Source: G963662905 sp965230045
GTDB lineage: Bacteria; Bacteroidota; Bacteroidia; Bacteroidales; WRLA01
Assembly: GCA_965230045.1 (NCBI GenBank)
Contig: OZ245940.1
Location: forward strand, 3,844,001 to 3,908,000
Direction: 5' to 3'
DNA length: 64,000 nucleotides
The position numbers and the translations under genes are program-made. How positions within the stretch are numbered: the first letter of the stretch is position 1; the number at the start of each line of letters is the position of its first letter. Positions 56,391 through 64,000 of the stretch are shown here, in pieces. Below the pieces are notes generated by a model. It saw nothing but the letters and a program-made list of their open reading frames with translations. It was not told where the DNA came from and did no database searches.

Positions 56391-56582
56391 CGCTTCAAAT
56401 TTGCTGCAAAAGTACGGAGATATAGGAAAAGATGCATGGAAGTTTTCTTTAAAAAAACGGGTTCTACACGGAATTTCGTGTGAAGAAATTTGAATGCTAT
56501 TTTAAATAGATTCCTCCAAAGTTTTCCTCATACTTCGGAAACTTTGTCGGAATGAACTGTGTTAAAAAGCAAGAGTTTTGTG

Positions 56583-56640
56583 TAATATTTTTCTTCAAAC
56601 TACCTTTTTTTATTTGGAGGCAGTTTGAAGAAAAATATTA
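56583..56640. repeat. Long hairpin at the 3' end of the IS110 gene
   Basis: A perfect 19-bp stem has arms 56583-56601 and 56622-56640 and a 20-nt loop. The right arm contains the TAA stop of the IS110 transposase. It may be the downstream end of the element or a terminator. Confidence 0.75.
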
Positions 56641-57621
56641 TGGTAAAGTAACCCTTAATTTGCTGATGTGATCCTCGTTATATGGTTCATTATCTGCTAT
56701 TATGGCAAATATTTGTTTGATCAGTTTATTTGCAACCGCAATTATAGCCACCTTGTCGTGCTTTCCTTTAGCTGTCAACCGTTCATACAATATCCTGCAC
56801 CCTTTATTGTAGCGCATAGCAGACAGAGCCGAGATGTATAGCTGTTTTCGTATATGCCCGTTTCCCATTTTGCAGATATGACCCTTTCCCTTGACGCTGG
56901 TTCCCGACTGATATATCCTTGGACTTGTCCCTGCAAAAGCAATAAACTGTTTGTAGTGCAGGAATTTTTCAAAATTATTGGTTGCTGCAATGAGCACTGC
57001 TACAGCTTTCTTGCCAAATCCCGGTACACTGAGGATTAGCTTGCGGGTCTCGGCAAAGTGTGTTTTGCTGATATCCTCCAGTTGTTTCTCCAGCTTTTTT
57101 ATTTCCCGCTTGAACTTTTCGATAATACTTTTCAGTGATCTTTTGAGTTCAGCAGTCAATACGCCACTTACCTGGAAAGCCTGTAATTGGTTAGACGTAG
57201 CTGTTTTTTGTTTAGTAATCAGTTCCAGGGCTGTCAATAACTGCTGCATAGCAAAGATTTCCTTTGATGGTGGTGTCCATAGATCAACTTTTTTAAAAGT
57301 AGATGCGTAGTCATAGATGGTTTTGGCGCATACTGGATCGGTCTTTGCACGCTGTAACTTCATCTGCGAATAACGCCTTATGATCAAAGGGTTTATCACG
57401 GAAACTTCAATATTTTTCTTAGACAGGAACATAGCCAATTTCAAGCTATATGGCCCTGTTGCTTCCATGACATAAGTTTTGTCCTTACCGTATTTTTTGA
57501 CCAGAGCTTGAAAGCCTTTTGTAGTCTGTTCAAAATCTGAAAAACCCGTTTTATGGTCTCGGTCTGACCCATAAGCATCAAATGTTTGCTTGCTAATGTC
57601 AATTCCAATATATTTGTCCAT
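56638..57621 (-). CDS. IS110-family transposase
   Basis: The 327-residue protein has the N-terminal RuvC-like DEDD domain (Asp8 in GIDISKQTF, Glu53 in VMEATGPY, Asp95 in RAKTDPVCAK) and the C-terminal transposase_20 domain (LSVPGFGKKAVAVLIA, FAGTSPRIYQSG, GNGHIRKQLY). The position where the fourth catalytic Asp is usually found in TDxxDA is Cys98 in this copy, so it may be inactive, or another residue (Asp104) may serve. There is a long noncoding region 5' of the gene and almost none 3', which fits the IS110 rather than the IS1111 group. Element ends could not be fixed because IS110 members lack terminal inverted repeats. Confidence 0.9.
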   Translation of the reverse strand: MDKYIGIDISKQTFDAYGSDRDHKTGFSDFEQTTKGFQALVKKYGKDKTYVMEATGPYSLKLAMFLSKKNIEVSVINPLIIRRYSQMKLQRAKTDPVCAKTIYDYASTFKKVDLWTPPSKEIFAMQQLLTALELITKQKTATSNQLQAFQVSGVLTAELKRSLKSIIEKFKREIKKLEKQLEDISKTHFAETRKLILSVPGFGKKAVAVLIAATNNFEKFLHYKQFIAFAGTSPRIYQSGTSVKGKGHICKMGNGHIRKQLYISALSAMRYNKGCRILYERLTAKGKHDKVAIIAVANKLIKQIFAIIADNEPYNEDHISKLRVTLP

Positions 57622-57840
57622 GACTATTGTTTTTTAAAAGACGGAACTATTGTTTTCTTATCTATCCTTTATACAGGCTTTATGCCTAATGAACTGTCCA
57701 AGATAGCAATAGAAGAGGGAGGGGAACCACCATTCCGAACGGTCTTGATGACAAATGACGCAAGTAGTTTTCTTCCCTCCCTTCGTCTTATTTATTATTA
57801 ATCCAGCGAATTTATTAAATTTTACGTTATTTCTTAAAAT
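57622..57840 (-). other. Noncoding 5' region of the IS110 element, bridge-RNA candidate
   Basis: About 220 bp separate the transposase start from element B. The stretch can fold: AGGC-TTTAT-GCCT (about 57673-57685) and a long-range pairing of GGGAGGG with CCCTCCC (about 57717 and 57776). In IS110-group elements this region encodes the bridge RNA that guides insertion. The exact RNA limits are not visible here. Confidence 0.45.
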
Positions 57841-57849
57841 GCAAATATA

Positions 57850-57961
57850 GGATGACGCGTTTTTATGGAGTCAGTAGGCAAATGCGGCGAGGACACAATA
57901 ATATATTTTAAAGATGTCCTCGCCGCATTTGCCTTAAACGCCTAATAAACAGCGTCATTCC
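57850..57961. repeat. Nested palindromic element B
   Basis: Outer pair GATGACGC / GCGTCATT (57851-57858, 57952-57959) surrounds a perfect 19-bp core stem GGCAAATGCGGCGAGGACA (57877-57895, 57915-57933). The core differs from that of element A by one base pair in the shared 18. No coding capacity. The remainder to 58260 has no gene; it includes sequence of the type cattccgacc...ggaatctgtt. Confidence 0.85.
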
Positions 57962-58079
57962 GACCAGAACAAAGCCAAACGAAGTGATTAAGGCTTTGTG
58001 AAGGGAGGAATCTGTTAGGGATCAATAGTTTATTAATAAATATCTGCATATTATTTTCAAATATTATTGTTACCCACGA

Positions 58080-58091
58080 AATTCCTAGTAG
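58080..58091 (+). repeat. 12-bp direct repeat, left of the restriction gene
   Basis: AATTCCTAGTAG, with an identical copy at 62468-62479. The two copies bracket the restriction-modification gene and nothing else. Confidence 0.5.
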
Positions 58092-58260
58092 AACCAAAAT
58101 TCACTCGATCATGAATGCACAATGGCAATTCATATCGACGCCTTACACAAGCATACATTTTCTTAATATGTTAATACTTTTTCTTTCTAAACTATACGTA
58201 CAATACCAAAAAGAAATAGTACTTTAGTGAATTATTTTAACAACAGGAAAAGATCAAAAC

Positions 58261-61200
58261 ATGAGCTTGTTTCAAAAATCGGTAGAGAAAAAGTATTTAA
58301 ACAACCTTGACAATCAATTACTTGACAAAAAATACGCTGATTTTTTAAAACATTTTGGCAATCAGGAAATACAAGAGAACATTCGAAATTCAAAAGAAGA
58401 ACAATACCAGGAAGGCTTTCTTACAGATCTGTTTGTCAACATATTAGCTTATACAAAAAATCCATCACCGGGTTTTAATCTGACCACGGAATTAAAAAAC
58501 ACTGATAACAGCAAAAAAGCTGATGGCGCAATACTTTGCCGGGCGGGGGAAGATGTGCAAGCAGACGTACTTGCCGTCATCGAGTTGAAAGGAACCGATA
58601 CAACCGATTTAGATAAAATCGAGACTCAGGCATTTGGCTACAAAAATCACCATCAAAAATGCAAATATATAATTACATCGAATTTTGAAAAACTCCGTTT
58701 TTATATTCAAAATGCAGTTGAACATATTGATTTTGATTTATTCAATTTAACACGTGAACGGTTTGCCCTGCTCTGGCTTTGTTTGGCAAAAGACAATTTG
58801 CTGGCCGACCTTCCTTTAAAAATCAAAGAACAATCTGTTTTACAGGAAGAAAACATCACTAAAAAGCTGTATGCCGATTATTCAAAATTCCGCGAAGCGA
58901 TTTACAATAATTTGGTAAAAAACAATCCGGGAACCGATAAGATTTTGCTTTTCAAAAAAACGCAAAAACTGCTCGATCGTTTCTTGTTCATCTTTTTTGC
59001 CGAAGACCGATTATTGCTTCCACCAAATTCGATCAGCGAAATCGTAAAACAGTGGACAAAACTGAAAGATGAGTACGACGAATATTTCCCGCTCTACACC
59101 CGCTTTAAAAAGTATTTCGGTTATATGAACACCGGTTTCAAAGGAAAGAAATACGACATTTACGCATATAATGGCGGACTTTTTAAACCCGATGCAATCC
59201 TCGACAACATTACTATTGACGACGACATTCTTTACGAACATACCTTACGTCTGAGCAATTATGATTTTGAAACCGATGTAGATGTAAATATCCTTGGTCA
59301 TATTTTTGAGCATTCGCTTGGCGAAATAGAAAATGTACAATCGGAAATAGCTGAAGCACAGAAATATACTTCGGCTTCTAACAACAATAGTTCTCAGGAA
59401 AAAGGGGAGCATGCTCCCCGCACAACATCAAAACGCAAAAAAGACGGTATTTTCTACACACCCAAATACATCACAAAATATATTGTTGAAAATACGTTGG
59501 GAAAACTTTGTAAGGAAAAACGGGCAAACCTTGGAATATTTGACGAAGAATATACTAAAGGCAGGAAAAACCGAAAAAAGGACATAATACGCCAGTACGA
59601 TAAAAAACTTGATGACTACAGAAATTGGTTGCTTAGCTTAAGCATTCTCGACCCGGCATGCGGATCGGGGGCATTTTTAAACCAGGCATTGGAATTCCTG
59701 ATCACAGAACACAACAAGATAGACGAACTGCGCAGCGCGCTTTTGGGCGGCGCAATTGTTTTTTCCGACATTAGCACAAATATTTTGGAAAAAAACATCT
59801 ACGGCGTTGATCTCAATGACGAATCTGTTGAAATTGCAAAGCTTTCACTCTGGCTGCGCACCGCACAAAAAGGACGAAAACTCAATACACTCAGCAATAA
59901 TATCAAATGCGGCAACTCCTTAATTGACGATCCACAGGTCGCCGGAGAAAAAGCCTTTAACTGGCAAAACGAATTTCCGAATATTTTCAAGAGAAAAAAC
60001 AAAAAAACCTGGCATATCACAACCGCCACGCACAATTCGCGTTATTCGCAGCGCATGTTTGAGAATCACGTAAAAATGGGCGAAGCTGTTCGCTTATCAG
60101 AACAGGAAGAAGTAATTGTAACGGAAACTATTGCCGAAATCGTTAAGGAAGATGGACTTAACATACTAGCCTACAATATTTGCAGGGATCATACGCATTT
60201 TATTCTTGTATGCACCGAAGACGAGCTCCCAAAAATTGTTCAGAAGATCAAATCCAAATCGGCCCGGGCCTGCAATATTGCAATGGGTCGCACCATTCCT
60301 CGAGCCACACACGGGGAGCATGCTCCCCGAAAGGAAAATAGAGATACTGCCAGAACACCGGAGCGTGCTCCGGTGCATCTGGCAGACTCACAAAACGAAA
60401 ACGGGGAGCATGCTCCCCTGGGAAAAAAAGCGGAAGAAGCCGATACGCGGAAGCATGCTTCCGCGCATCGGCATGCTTCCTTGCATGGGCATGCTTCCTT
60501 GCATGGGCAGGATTCCCCGCATGAGCAGGATTCCGCGCATGGGCAGGATTCCGTACATTGGCAGGATTCCCCTTATAGGAACAGTTCCGCGCAAAGCGAT
60601 ACTTCCGCGCATGGACAGGATTCCCCGTATCAGCAAGATACAGCAAATCAGCATAATTATAACATACAATCTTCCAACAACTTACACGCTACATGTCGTG
60701 GAAAAACACAATTTCACCTTTGGGCAGAAAAATTCGACGGCAAAGAAATTACCAGCAACGAGCAACTCAATAACACCATTGCGTACATTATAAACAACCG
60801 TACCAAACACAAGCTACCTGAAAACAAAAAAGTACAAAAACTTGCAGAAGAAATGTGTAGCTCACGCAACCACGCTTTCCGAACCGAATATACTGGCGGA
60901 TTTGATGTAATAATTGGAAACCCGCCTTACGTGCAATTACAATCGCTGGGTGAAATGAGCGAAAAACTCAAAAACTGCGGCTACGAAACGTTCGACAAGG
61001 GAGCCGATCTGTATTGTTTGTTCACCGAACGCGCTTATAACTTGCTTAATAAAGGCGGTATGCAATCCTTTATTATGCCCAATAAATGGATGCTGGTGGC
61101 ATATGGAAAACCACTAAGAAAGTTTTTATCAAAAACAGGTTTGCGACAAATACTGAACTTTGGTGATATCCAGTTTTTTGAAGAAGCTACTACATATGTT

Positions 61201-62406
61201 TGCATTTTCGTAACACAAAAGGCCAAAATTCAAGAAAATATAAAAGCCCTGTCGCTGAACAAAAATACTTATCACAACGATTTTCTTTTCGAAGTAAAAA
61301 CAAACAGTTACGATTACCCTTCATCCCGTTTTGGTGAAAACGAATGGAGCATCCAGCCGCAAAAAGACTTCATTATCCTGGAAAAAATGAGGCAAAAGGG
61401 CATTGAACTAAAAAAGCTTCCGATAAGTATTAATTACGGAATAAAAACTGGTTATAACGATGCTTTCTATATCAATGAAGAAACAAAAGCCAAACTAATT
61501 GCTGCCGATCCAAAAAGTGCAGAGCTTATTAAACCAATGCTTCGTGGCAGGGATATTGCACCCTATGGAAACACAGGCTTTGAATTTTTAATTAGCACTT
61601 TCCCTGCGCTAAAACTCAATATTGATGATTATCCGGCTATAAAACAACATTTAGACTCATTTGGATATAATCGTCTGAAGCAAACGGGAGAAAAAGGTTC
61701 ACGTAAAAAAACCAAAGGAAAATGGTTCGAAACACAGGATAGCATTGCATATTATAAAGATTTTGCCAAACCCAAAATCATGTATCCCAACATGACATCA
61801 GTTTTTCCTTTTATGTACGATGAAAGTGGCTTATTGAGCAACGACAAAAGTTTTATACTCTCTGCAAAAGATGATTCTGTTTCATTGCCTTTTCTCACAG
61901 CTGTATTCAATTCGTCTTTGGCAAAACGCTGGATCTGGTACAATTGCCCTGAACTCCAGGGAGGTACACGCGAAATCCGAAAAGTTTATTTCGAGCATTT
62001 CCCGGTGCCTCATGCCCATGAAGAGCAAACTGAAATCATTGCAAATTTGGCTCTTGCACGCACCAAGCTCACAGAACAATTACAAAACTCAATTACAAAG
62101 TTCAAAAAGTATCTGCTTGTGCAAACCAATAATGCAAAACTCAGTCGCAAATTAGAAAGCTGGCATGAGATCGAATTTTCCGATTTCATTAAAGAGCTAA
62201 ACAAAGCCATAAAAAAATCGGGAGGCGATAAGCTTTCAAAAACAGATGAAATGGAATGGATGGAGGTTTTTGAAAACAAAAAACAGGAAACACAAGCCAT
62301 CAAATCCGAAATAGAAAAAACCGATCAGGAAATTAACAGGATGGTCTATAAGCTATATGCTTTGACGGAAGAGGAAATTGCCATGATGGAAGATGCGATG
62401 CAATAG
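58261..62406 (+). CDS. Type IIG restriction-modification enzyme with embedded Y1 transposase domain
   Basis: The 1381-residue protein has a nuclease domain at the N-terminus (PD-(D/E)xK type: Asp about 90, Glu108 and Lys110 in VIELKG), a helical connector, an adenine-N6 methyltransferase core (motif I LDPACGSGAFLNQ near residue 463; motif IV GNPPYVQL near residue 887), and a C-terminal target-recognition region of the Eco57I/TaqI type. Between FPNIFKR and GGFDVIIGNPPY, where relatives have no insert, about 300 residues (roughly 580-878) are inserted in frame. They include HUH-type DHTHFILV, a Tyr in IAYIINNRTKH, and a repeat-rich linker. The Y1 part resembles REP-associated tyrosine transposases. 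It recognises and methylates, and probably cuts, an unknown site as a single gene. Confidence 0.85.
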   Translation: MSLFQKSVEKKYLNNLDNQLLDKKYADFLKHFGNQEIQENIRNSKEEQYQEGFLTDLFVNILAYTKNPSPGFNLTTELKNTDNSKKADGAILCRAGEDVQADVLAVIELKGTDTTDLDKIETQAFGYKNHHQKCKYIITSNFEKLRFYIQNAVEHIDFDLFNLTRERFALLWLCLAKDNLLADLPLKIKEQSVLQEENITKKLYADYSKFREAIYNNLVKNNPGTDKILLFKKTQKLLDRFLFIFFAEDRLLLPPNSISEIVKQWTKLKDEYDEYFPLYTRFKKYFGYMNTGFKGKKYDIYAYNGGLFKPDAILDNITIDDDILYEHTLRLSNYDFETDVDVNILGHIFEHSLGEIENVQSEIAEAQKYTSASNNNSSQEKGEHAPRTTSKRKKDGIFYTPKYITKYIVENTLGKLCKEKRANLGIFDEEYTKGRKNRKKDIIRQYDKKLDDYRNWLLSLSILDPACGSGAFLNQALEFLITEHNKIDELRSALLGGAIVFSDISTNILEKNIYGVDLNDESVEIAKLSLWLRTAQKGRKLNTLSNNIKCGNSLIDDPQVAGEKAFNWQNEFPNIFKRKNKKTWHITTATHNSRYSQRMFENHVKMGEAVRLSEQEEVIVTETIAEIVKEDGLNILAYNICRDHTHFILVCTEDELPKIVQKIKSKSARACNIAMGRTIPRATHGEHAPRKENRDTARTPERAPVHLADSQNENGEHAPLGKKAEEADTRKHASAHRHASLHGHASLHGQDSPHEQDSAHGQDSVHWQDSPYRNSSAQSDTSAHGQDSPYQQDTANQHNYNIQSSNNLHATCRGKTQFHLWAEKFDGKEITSNEQLNNTIAYIINNRTKHKLPENKKVQKLAEEMCSSRNHAFRTEYTGGFDVIIGNPPYVQLQSLGEMSEKLKNCGYETFDKGADLYCLFTERAYNLLNKGGMQSFIMPNKWMLVAYGKPLRKFLSKTGLRQILNFGDIQFFEEATTYVCIFVTQKAKIQENIKALSLNKNTYHNDFLFEVKTNSYDYPSSRFGENEWSIQPQKDFIILEKMRQKGIELKKLPISINYGIKTGYNDAFYINEETKAKLIAADPKSAELIKPMLRGRDIAPYGNTGFEFLISTFPALKLNIDDYPAIKQHLDSFGYNRLKQTGEKGSRKKTKGKWFETQDSIAYYKDFAKPKIMYPNMTSVFPFMYDESGLLSNDKSFILSAKDDSVSLPFLTAVFNSSLAKRWIWYNCPELQGGTREIRKVYFEHFPVPHAHEEQTEIIANLALARTKLTEQLQNSITKFKKYLLVQTNNAKLSRKLESWHEIEFSDFIKELNKAIKKSGGDKLSKTDEMEWMEVFENKKQETQAIKSEIEKTDQEINRMVYKLYALTEEEIAMMEDAMQ
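59404..59419. repeat. Palindrome GGGGAGCATGCTCCCC in the restriction gene
   Basis: A perfect 16-bp palindrome encodes GEHAP in a linker just before the methylase domain (KKDGIFYTP). Identical copies occur at 60313 and 60403 inside the embedded transposase region. Confidence 0.9.
60312..60645 (+). repeat. Palindromes and 18-bp tandem repeats in the embedded domain
   Basis: Perfect or near-perfect palindromes lie at 60312-60329, 60356-60375, 60403-60418 and 60446-60465, all around an AGCATGCT or AGCGTGCT core. From 60448 to 60645 eleven 18-bp units encode hexapeptides (RKHASA, HRHASL, HGHASL, HGQDSP, HEQDSA, HGQDSV and variants). The frame stays open throughout. Confidence 0.9.
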
Positions 62407-62552
62407 CAGGAATTAAAATTGGCAATTATCGAATACATTAAAAATCGGTTCGCGTCTTCCTCTCCGGAATTCCTAGTAGCCGCTTGTGTCGAAATAATCT
62501 TCCAAGCGCTTGGAGGTATTTCTAAGGTCATTTAAAAAGCATTTAAAATCCC
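62407..62552. other. Spacer with palindrome and right direct repeat
   Basis: There is no gene. It contains the 14-bp palindrome TCCAAGCGCTTGGA (62501-62514) and the right copy of AATTCCTAGTAG (62468-62479). Confidence 0.6.
62468..62479 (+). repeat. 12-bp direct repeat, right of the restriction gene
   Basis: AATTCCTAGTAG, identical to 58080-58091. The copies are 4.4 kb apart. Confidence 0.5.
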
Positions 62553-62584
62553 TTGACATTGCTATTCTGATTATTGTATCTTTG
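62553..62584 (+). promoter_or_regulatory. Strong promoter of the candidate small RNA
   Basis: TTGA (62553-62556) and TATCTTTG (62577-62584) are 20 bp apart, a close match to the Bacteroidota -33/-7 consensus. Confidence 0.75.
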
Positions 62585-62585
62585 T

Positions 62586-62680
62586 GGCTCAGACTTAGGA
62601 CTACGGTCGTGGGTCACCAAGCAAAAGCCTCGGTTTGTCGGGGCTTTTGTGATTCAGGGCTTATCTGAGCCGGTTTTTCT
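62586..62680 (+). ncRNA. Candidate structured small RNA (about 95 nt)
   Basis: Directly after a strong promoter, GGCTCAGA (62586-62593) pairs with TCTGAGCC (62664-62671) in an 8-bp closing stem. Inside is an 11-bp hairpin, CAAAAGCCTCG / CGGGGCTTTTG with one G-T pair and a 6-nt loop, and a small GAC-TACG-GTC stem. A T run follows the closing stem, as in an intrinsic terminator. No open frame of note is present. I do not recognise a known RNA family (it does not look like SRP RNA, tmRNA or 6S RNA). Confidence 0.55.
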
Positions 62681-62776
62681 ATTGTATGGGGAATTCATTT
62701 GAAGCACCTTTTTTCAAATACATTTTTCTTTCCATAAAATTTCATGCAAACCATCAAATAATTGCTTAATCAACCC

Positions 62777-62807
62777 TTGACTTTCCCAATTAAGTCTCCT
62801 ATATTTG
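62777..62807 (+). promoter_or_regulatory. Promoter of the Asp-box protein gene
   Basis: TTGA (62777-62780) and TATATTTG (62800-62807) with 19 bp between them match the Bacteroidota consensus. The ATG is 63 bp downstream. Confidence 0.7.
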
Positions 62808-62870
62808 TAAAATGTAACATAAATGATTTTTATCTGATATAGACCCCAACAATCATAGCCTAATATAAAA

Positions 62871-64000
62871 ATGAAAAAATCCGTCTTAACTGCAATTCTT
62901 CTTTGTGCTTCCATTCTCATTTTTGCACAAACATCTGTCCCGAAAATAAAGCAGGGCTTAAAAACGCTGAAGTCCGCAAACAAAACGATGCCCTTGGTTG
63001 AAGCACTGAAGCAAAAACCGGCGGCAGCTGTACCTGCTTTCACACCTCCGGAATTCCGTGATCCTCAGGGCGTATCAGTTATTCCCATCGGTACATCTGG
63101 AAATGCGTACAGCTATGGATATGCCGGCGGTCAACGCAGCATGCTAAGCTATAACCAGGATTTGAATGTCCTGATCAATATGCACCGCATGGGCGGACTT
63201 CTCGATCCGGGAGGCGCCGGTGGTGATCTGGGCTATGATGTTTCCTATGACGGAGGACTGAGCTGGACTACAATGGTGGAGACATTTCTCAGGATTGAGC
63301 TCATCGGTTCCTGGTTCATAATTTCGGCCCGCTTCCCTCAGGCGGCAATTACCAATCCACCTGGAAATACTAATCCCGAAAATGCCCGTCTGGCGTTTTT
63401 CGCACCACTGCTCGACGGAAGCAATGGAAGCTGGGGCGGATATGGATATGGAACCCATAAATTCGGTTCGCCCTCCCTTACCGACACAACAAGAAACATC
63501 CGGACAAGTAGCGGAAATATTTACCAATATCTCCCCTCAGGCATGGATTATTCACGCAGCCAAAACTGTATTCTTGTTACAGACATCAACACTAAATGGC
63601 CGGAAGGAACCAATCATAATTATCAGGATCAATTAATTATCAACCGCGGTGTATGGAACGAAATTGCAGGAGATTTTCTTTATCATGCCACATTGCTTGA
63701 TGCGCCCATTATTGATCACGATATTGCTCAAATACCTGAATGTGTGCGTACCGCTTTTGCCCCTGATGGCGAAACGGCCTATATCGTGATGCTGGGCAAT
63801 AATGGCATGAACGAAAACGCAGTGGAAGGCCAAAAGAGCTTTTATCCGATTGTATGGAAAAGCACAGATGCCGGCGAAAGCTGGAGCGCATCAAAAAACA
63901 TACAATTAGACGGCTCCAATGGAATTCCGCAAATCATGAACTACCTGACAGACCAGGAAATTGCCGATCTTTTTGAAGGCTCAAATCCGCCGCGCGATGA
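62871..64000 (+). CDS. Secreted Asp-box (BNR-like) protein, 3' end outside the window
   Basis: An open frame starts at ATG 62871 and runs without a stop to the window edge (376 complete codons). A signal peptide (MKKSVLTAILLCASILIFAQ) is followed by a region with two Asp-box motifs, SYDGGLSWTT and STDAGESWSAS, the loops seen in beta-propeller sialidases and many T9SS-secreted proteins. The C-terminus, where a sorting domain would be, is missing. Enzyme activity cannot be claimed; sialidase active-site arginines were not identified. Confidence 0.8.
   Translation, partial: MKKSVLTAILLCASILIFAQTSVPKIKQGLKTLKSANKTMPLVEALKQKPAAAVPAFTPPEFRDPQGVSVIPIGTSGNAYSYGYAGGQRSMLSYNQDLNVLINMHRMGGLLDPGGAGGDLGYDVSYDGGLSWTTMVETFLRIELIGSWFIISARFPQAAITNPPGNTNPENARLAFFAPLLDGSNGSWGGYGYGTHKFGSPSLTDTTRNIRTSSGNIYQYLPSGMDYSRSQNCILVTDINTKWPEGTNHNYQDQLIINRGVWNEIAGDFLYHATLLDAPIIDHDIAQIPECVRTAFAPDGETAYIVMLGNNGMNENAVEGQKSFYPIVWKSTDAGESWSASKNIQLDGSNGIPQIMNYLTDQEIADLFEGSNPPRD

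Noticed and set aside
60448..60645. Possible CRISPR or minisatellite locus
   Set aside because: The 18-bp units are in frame, coding and degenerate, with no spacer pattern.

Overview
The window reads as chromosomal DNA of a Bacteroidota bacterium, probably a free-living, gliding or particle-associated member of the Bacteroidales/Marinilabiliales type. The evidence is a PorQ homologue, two proteins with C-terminal sorting regions of the type IX secretion system (T9SS), a TamL-type Omp85 lipoprotein, promoters of the TTG(A)-N~20-TAnnTTTG class, a LytTR regulator, a large hybrid kinase, and IS66 and IS110 elements. No phage, plasmid or CRISPR array was found.

Layout. 0.3-5.9 kb: a T9SS-exported C39-like protein, a LytTR response regulator, the NAD(P)HX repair enzyme Nnr and a WG-repeat protein. 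6.1-19.8 kb: one co-directional block encoding a zinc-ribbon/coiled-coil protein, a membrane Ser/Thr kinase with ten TIRSG-type motifs, a 1938-residue protein with seven AAA modules, a zinc-ribbon/FHA protein, a PP2C phosphatase, SiaB-like and SiaC-like partner-switching proteins and a membrane coiled-coil protein. 19.9-24.2 kb: two identical tRNA-Val genes, TamL and a RecD-like helicase. 24.2-32.2 kb: four arrays of GAAAGT-type 7/8-mers wrapped around an unknown gene and a WbqC-family gene, plus a complete IS66 element with a perfect 8-bp target duplication and a large T9SS surface protein. 32.2-42.3 kb: a 7TM-HD phosphohydrolase, an NlpC/P60 hydrolase and a three-gene signalling operon (hybrid kinase, receiver-kinase, receiver-cyclase). 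42.4-49.3 kb: two AAA_14/DUF4143 ATPase genes, each preceded by three 32- or 33-bp repeat units next to a -7 promoter element, around rlmD, porQ and ispH. 49.4-57.6 kb: serine hydrolase, DMT permease, S9 peptidase, AspT-type transporter and an IS110 transposase. 57.6-64 kb: a nested palindromic element with a relative at 47.8 kb, a type IIG restriction-modification enzyme containing an in-frame Y1 (RAYT-like) transposase domain, a candidate structured RNA with a strong promoter, and the start of an Asp-box secreted protein that runs off the window.

How the genes may work together. The 6.1-19.8 kb block looks like a self-contained phosphorylation circuit: a kinase that probably phosphorylates its own Thr-rich tail, an FHA reader carrying a related KTMR site, a PP2C eraser, a giant single-chain AAA machine as a likely effector, and a SiaB/SiaC switch ending in a membrane coiled coil. 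This is the best candidate for an undescribed system. The restriction enzyme with the embedded transposase domain is the second. All function assignments come from reading motifs by eye; no database search was possible.
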